From Azospirillum sp051124815 (GTDB lineage: Bacteria > Pseudomonadota > Alphaproteobacteria > Azospirillales > Azospirillaceae), in assembly GCF_051124815.1 (NCBI RefSeq), contig NZ_CP118485.1, positions 2,108,001 through 2,172,000 of the forward strand: DNA of 64,000 nucleotides, given 5' to 3'. The notes beneath the pieces are model-generated. The model had not been told where the DNA came from. It saw only the letters and a list, made by a program, of their open reading frames with translations, and made no database searches. This document shows positions 62,353 through 64,000 of this stretch, piece by piece (within the stretch, counting starts at the first letter, position 1; each line of letters begins with the position of its first letter). The position numbers and the translations under genes are program-made.

Positions 62353-62724
62353 TCAGATCAGCGGCGCAGAGGGATGCCGTGCAAGCGACCGCATCGCCCA
62401 CAGCGCCAGACGGCCGCGACGCGGCTTCATCGCCTCGGCCGCCCGATGCACCGGCGGCATCGCCGCCAGGGCGGGGACGAGCACCGGCCGGTCGTCGCGC
62501 GAGCCGCCGAGCCGCTGGAGCCGGCGTGCCGACAGCACGAGGCGCAGCACCTCTTCTTCGGACACCTCACGACGGGCGGTGACGGAGGCGAGGCTGGCCG
62601 CCTCGTACAAAGCCGCCCGTTCGGCCAACAGGCCGGTCAGGCCTTTGGCAGCCGCCGTCAATGCGGCTTCATCGTAAAGGGCGAGGACAAGCGTCCTCAA
62701 CCCGTGTTCCATCCGTGTGGACAT
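62353..62724 (-). CDS. Hypothetical helical protein
   Basis: The 123-residue product starts MSTRMEHGLRTLVLALYDEAALT and is mainly helical, Ala/Leu/Arg-rich, with TARREVSEEEVLRLVLSARRLQRL in the middle and a basic tail. There are no Cys or membrane segments. GGAG lies 9 bases ahead of the ATG, and M5 at 62712 is an alternative. No domain is recognised and neighbouring genes give no clue. Confidence 0.6.
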   Translation of the reverse strand: MSTRMEHGLRTLVLALYDEAALTAAAKGLTGLLAERAALYEAASLASVTARREVSEEEVLRLVLSARRLQRLGGSRDDRPVLVPALAAMPPVHRAAEAMKPRRGRLALWAMRSLARHPSAPLI

Positions 62725-62962
62725 GGCGGGGGGCTCCGGAAAATCGGAATGGCGTGCGGCGCTGGTGCGTGTTTATCGAAGCGAACAGATGAAAATTCGC
62801 GGTTCGACAGGCGCAATTATCCGTGCGCGGCACCCGTTCGGCCATGCTCTCCAAGGTGGTAACACCCTGTCTGCCTCCTGCTGATGCAGGATAGCCACAG
62901 TGGCTGTACCGATAAATATCCGGATTGGTCGGGAATTTGCCGCCCCGACAGGCGGGAAGAAA

Positions 62963-63038
<76 letters not shown>

Positions 63039-63076
63039 ACTATATTTCTTCTACTCTTCACCAACACACGAGATGT

Positions 63077-63163
63077 TGGTGCGCTTGGAGGGAGTCGAAC
63101 CCCCACGGCCTTTCAGCCACTAGGACCTGAACCTAGCGCGTCTACCAGTTCCGCCACAAGCGC
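63077..63163 (-). tRNA. tRNA-Leu (anticodon CAG)
   Basis: The minus strand folds as an 87-base tRNA with a long variable arm, as expected for leucine. The acceptor is GCGCTTG/CAAGCGC, the D-arm contains GGCGGAACTGGTAGAC, the anticodon stem-loop is CTAGGTTCAGGTCCTAG with anticodon CAG, and the 3' end encodes CCA. It lies 38 bases upstream of tRNA-Ala on the same strand, so they are probably co-transcribed. Confidence 0.97.
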
Positions 63164-63274
63164 GTCCGCGTTACTTGGGGTCACGCGGGGCGCTCTATGT
63201 ACCCAGACCGCGCGTTGTGCTCAAGGAGAAAATGCGATTGCGCAAAAGTTTTTTGGGATGGGGCGCAGTGCCCC

Positions 63275-64000
63275 CTACTCCGCCGGCTTGATCGCGTAGA
63301 AGCGGTAGACCCGCACCCCGGCCTCGATGGCGGCGACGCGGCGGGCCCACAACTCGACCTCCTCCATCACCGCCAGCTTGGTGGGGGTGTCGAGCTGGAA
63401 TTTCTCCAGATGCTCGACCAGCCCCTGGATGGCGGACAGGATCAGGCCGCGGTGGGTGTCGGAGATGTCCTCGGCGATGCGGAGGTCGAGGTTGCGCTGG
63501 GCGAACGCGTTCGCCATGCGGTCCTTCGGCCACAGGTTCGGCGTCGCCGGCTCCTTGTCGCACCAGTTCTGGATCGCCTTGGCGCCCATCACATCCGCTT
63601 CGGCGATGTAATCGGTGATCAGCAGGTGACCGCGCGGCTTCAGCGCCAGTTCCATGCCGTCGAACATCTGTTCCTTGTCGCGGACGAAGAACAGGCCTTC
63701 CTTGTAGACGATGGCGTCGACGCGCTTGGGATAGCCGAAATGTTCGGGATTGAAGGTCTCGATCGGCGCCTTCTTCTCCAGACCCAGCTTGAAGGAGCGG
63801 ACCATCCCCTCCTTCGCCAGCAGTTCCGACGCCTCCAGACCGGTGACCCAGCAGCCGTATTTTCCGGCCATGGTGCGGCTGGTGCCGCCCAGCCCGGCGG
63901 CGAGGTCCAGCACGCTCATCGCCGGGTTCAGGCCAAGCGGCTTGACCAGATAGGGGATGTGGTCGGCGCCGCCGGGGGTGTTGAAGCCCTCGCCCCACAT
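63275..64000 (-). CDS. SAM-dependent methyltransferase (incomplete at window edge)
   Basis: The frame is open to the last base of the window, where an ATG happens to fall, so the true start may lie outside. The visible 241 residues contain the class I motif VLDLAAGLGGTSRTMAG followed by acidic LEAS (motif II). A post-I HFGYPKRVDAIVYKEGLFFV and ALKPRGHLLITDYIAEADV (motif III) follow. The layout resembles small-molecule or quinone/sarcosine-type methyltransferases, and the substrate cannot be told. It ends about 112 bases after the tRNA-Leu gene on the same strand. Confidence 0.8.
   Translation of the reverse strand: MWGEGFNTPGGADHIPYLVKPLGLNPAMSVLDLAAGLGGTSRTMAGKYGCWVTGLEASELLAKEGMVRSFKLGLEKKAPIETFNPEHFGYPKRVDAIVYKEGLFFVRDKEQMFDGMELALKPRGHLLITDYIAEADVMGAKAIQNWCDKEPATPNLWPKDRMANAFAQRNLDLRIAEDISDTHRGLILSAIQGLVEHLEKFQLDTPTKLAVMEEVELWARRVAAIEAGVRVYRFYAIKPAE

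Overview
The window is very GC-rich and densely coded. It reads as an alphaproteobacterium of the Rhodospirillales, most like Azospirillum. Pointers are the large number of PAS/histidine-kinase/receiver proteins, a polyhydroxyalkanoate locus with PhaR, separate glyQ and glyS, an AmtB, a CheC-receiver pair, and long palindromic elements between convergent genes. This assignment is inference from gene content, not a database match.

Layout. 12-9388 (+) is a signalling block: a DnaQ-like exonuclease fused to a HAMP-PAS-degenerate kinase sensor, a tiny membrane protein, a CbrA-like symporter/histidine kinase, a receiver-PAS-kinase, a PAS-kinase and a lone receiver. 9412-16621 (-) is the most interesting part. 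It has two repeat-rich precursor-like proteins that share a Nif11-type leader, followed by YcaO, TfuA, a MoaD/ThiS-like sulfur carrier and a rhodanese-MoeB/ThiF activating enzyme, with a GNAT gene upstream. This looks like a RiPP backbone-thioamidation system with its own sulfur supply. 16961-24070 holds a secreted protein, a PP0621-like protein, glyQS, a cheC/receiver pair, a PIN-domain protein and a DedA protein. 24083-37122 is mostly minus strand: HD-GYP, an anion permease, an MBL hydrolase, purL-purQ, amtB, pmbA, doxX, cysS and gltX. 37304-50115 carries elbB, an Ntn-hydrolase-like gene, a NAD synthetase paralogue that has lost its glutaminase catalytic residues, a class C serine hydrolase, a two-gene glycosyltransferase operon, a chemoreceptor and an EF-P-hydroxylase-like gene. 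50470-55423 has tRNA-Gly, a PrdX-type deacylase, a CnoX-like thioredoxin, a LON-domain protein, a Trm112-like protein, a DUF971 protein and ubiD. 55633-60340 is the PHA locus: phaE-like/phaC (class III type), phaA and phaB on the minus strand, divergent from phaR. The window ends with a glutathionylspermidine-synthase-like gene, tRNA-Leu, tRNA-Ala and an incomplete methyltransferase gene.

How genes work together. In the YcaO region the MoeB-like enzyme would adenylate the C-terminal Gly-Gly of the MoaD-like carrier, and its rhodanese domain would load sulfur. YcaO with ATP and TfuA would then pass the sulfur to amide bonds of the repeated cores, guided by the shared leader. Stem-loops just after each precursor gene would keep precursor mRNA more abundant than enzyme mRNA. 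In the PHA locus PhaA and PhaB make 3-hydroxybutyryl-CoA, PhaC/PhaE polymerise it, and PhaR ties expression to granule formation. Many start codons were moved inward from the longest possible frame on the basis of Shine-Dalgarno sequences, stop/start overlaps and family length.
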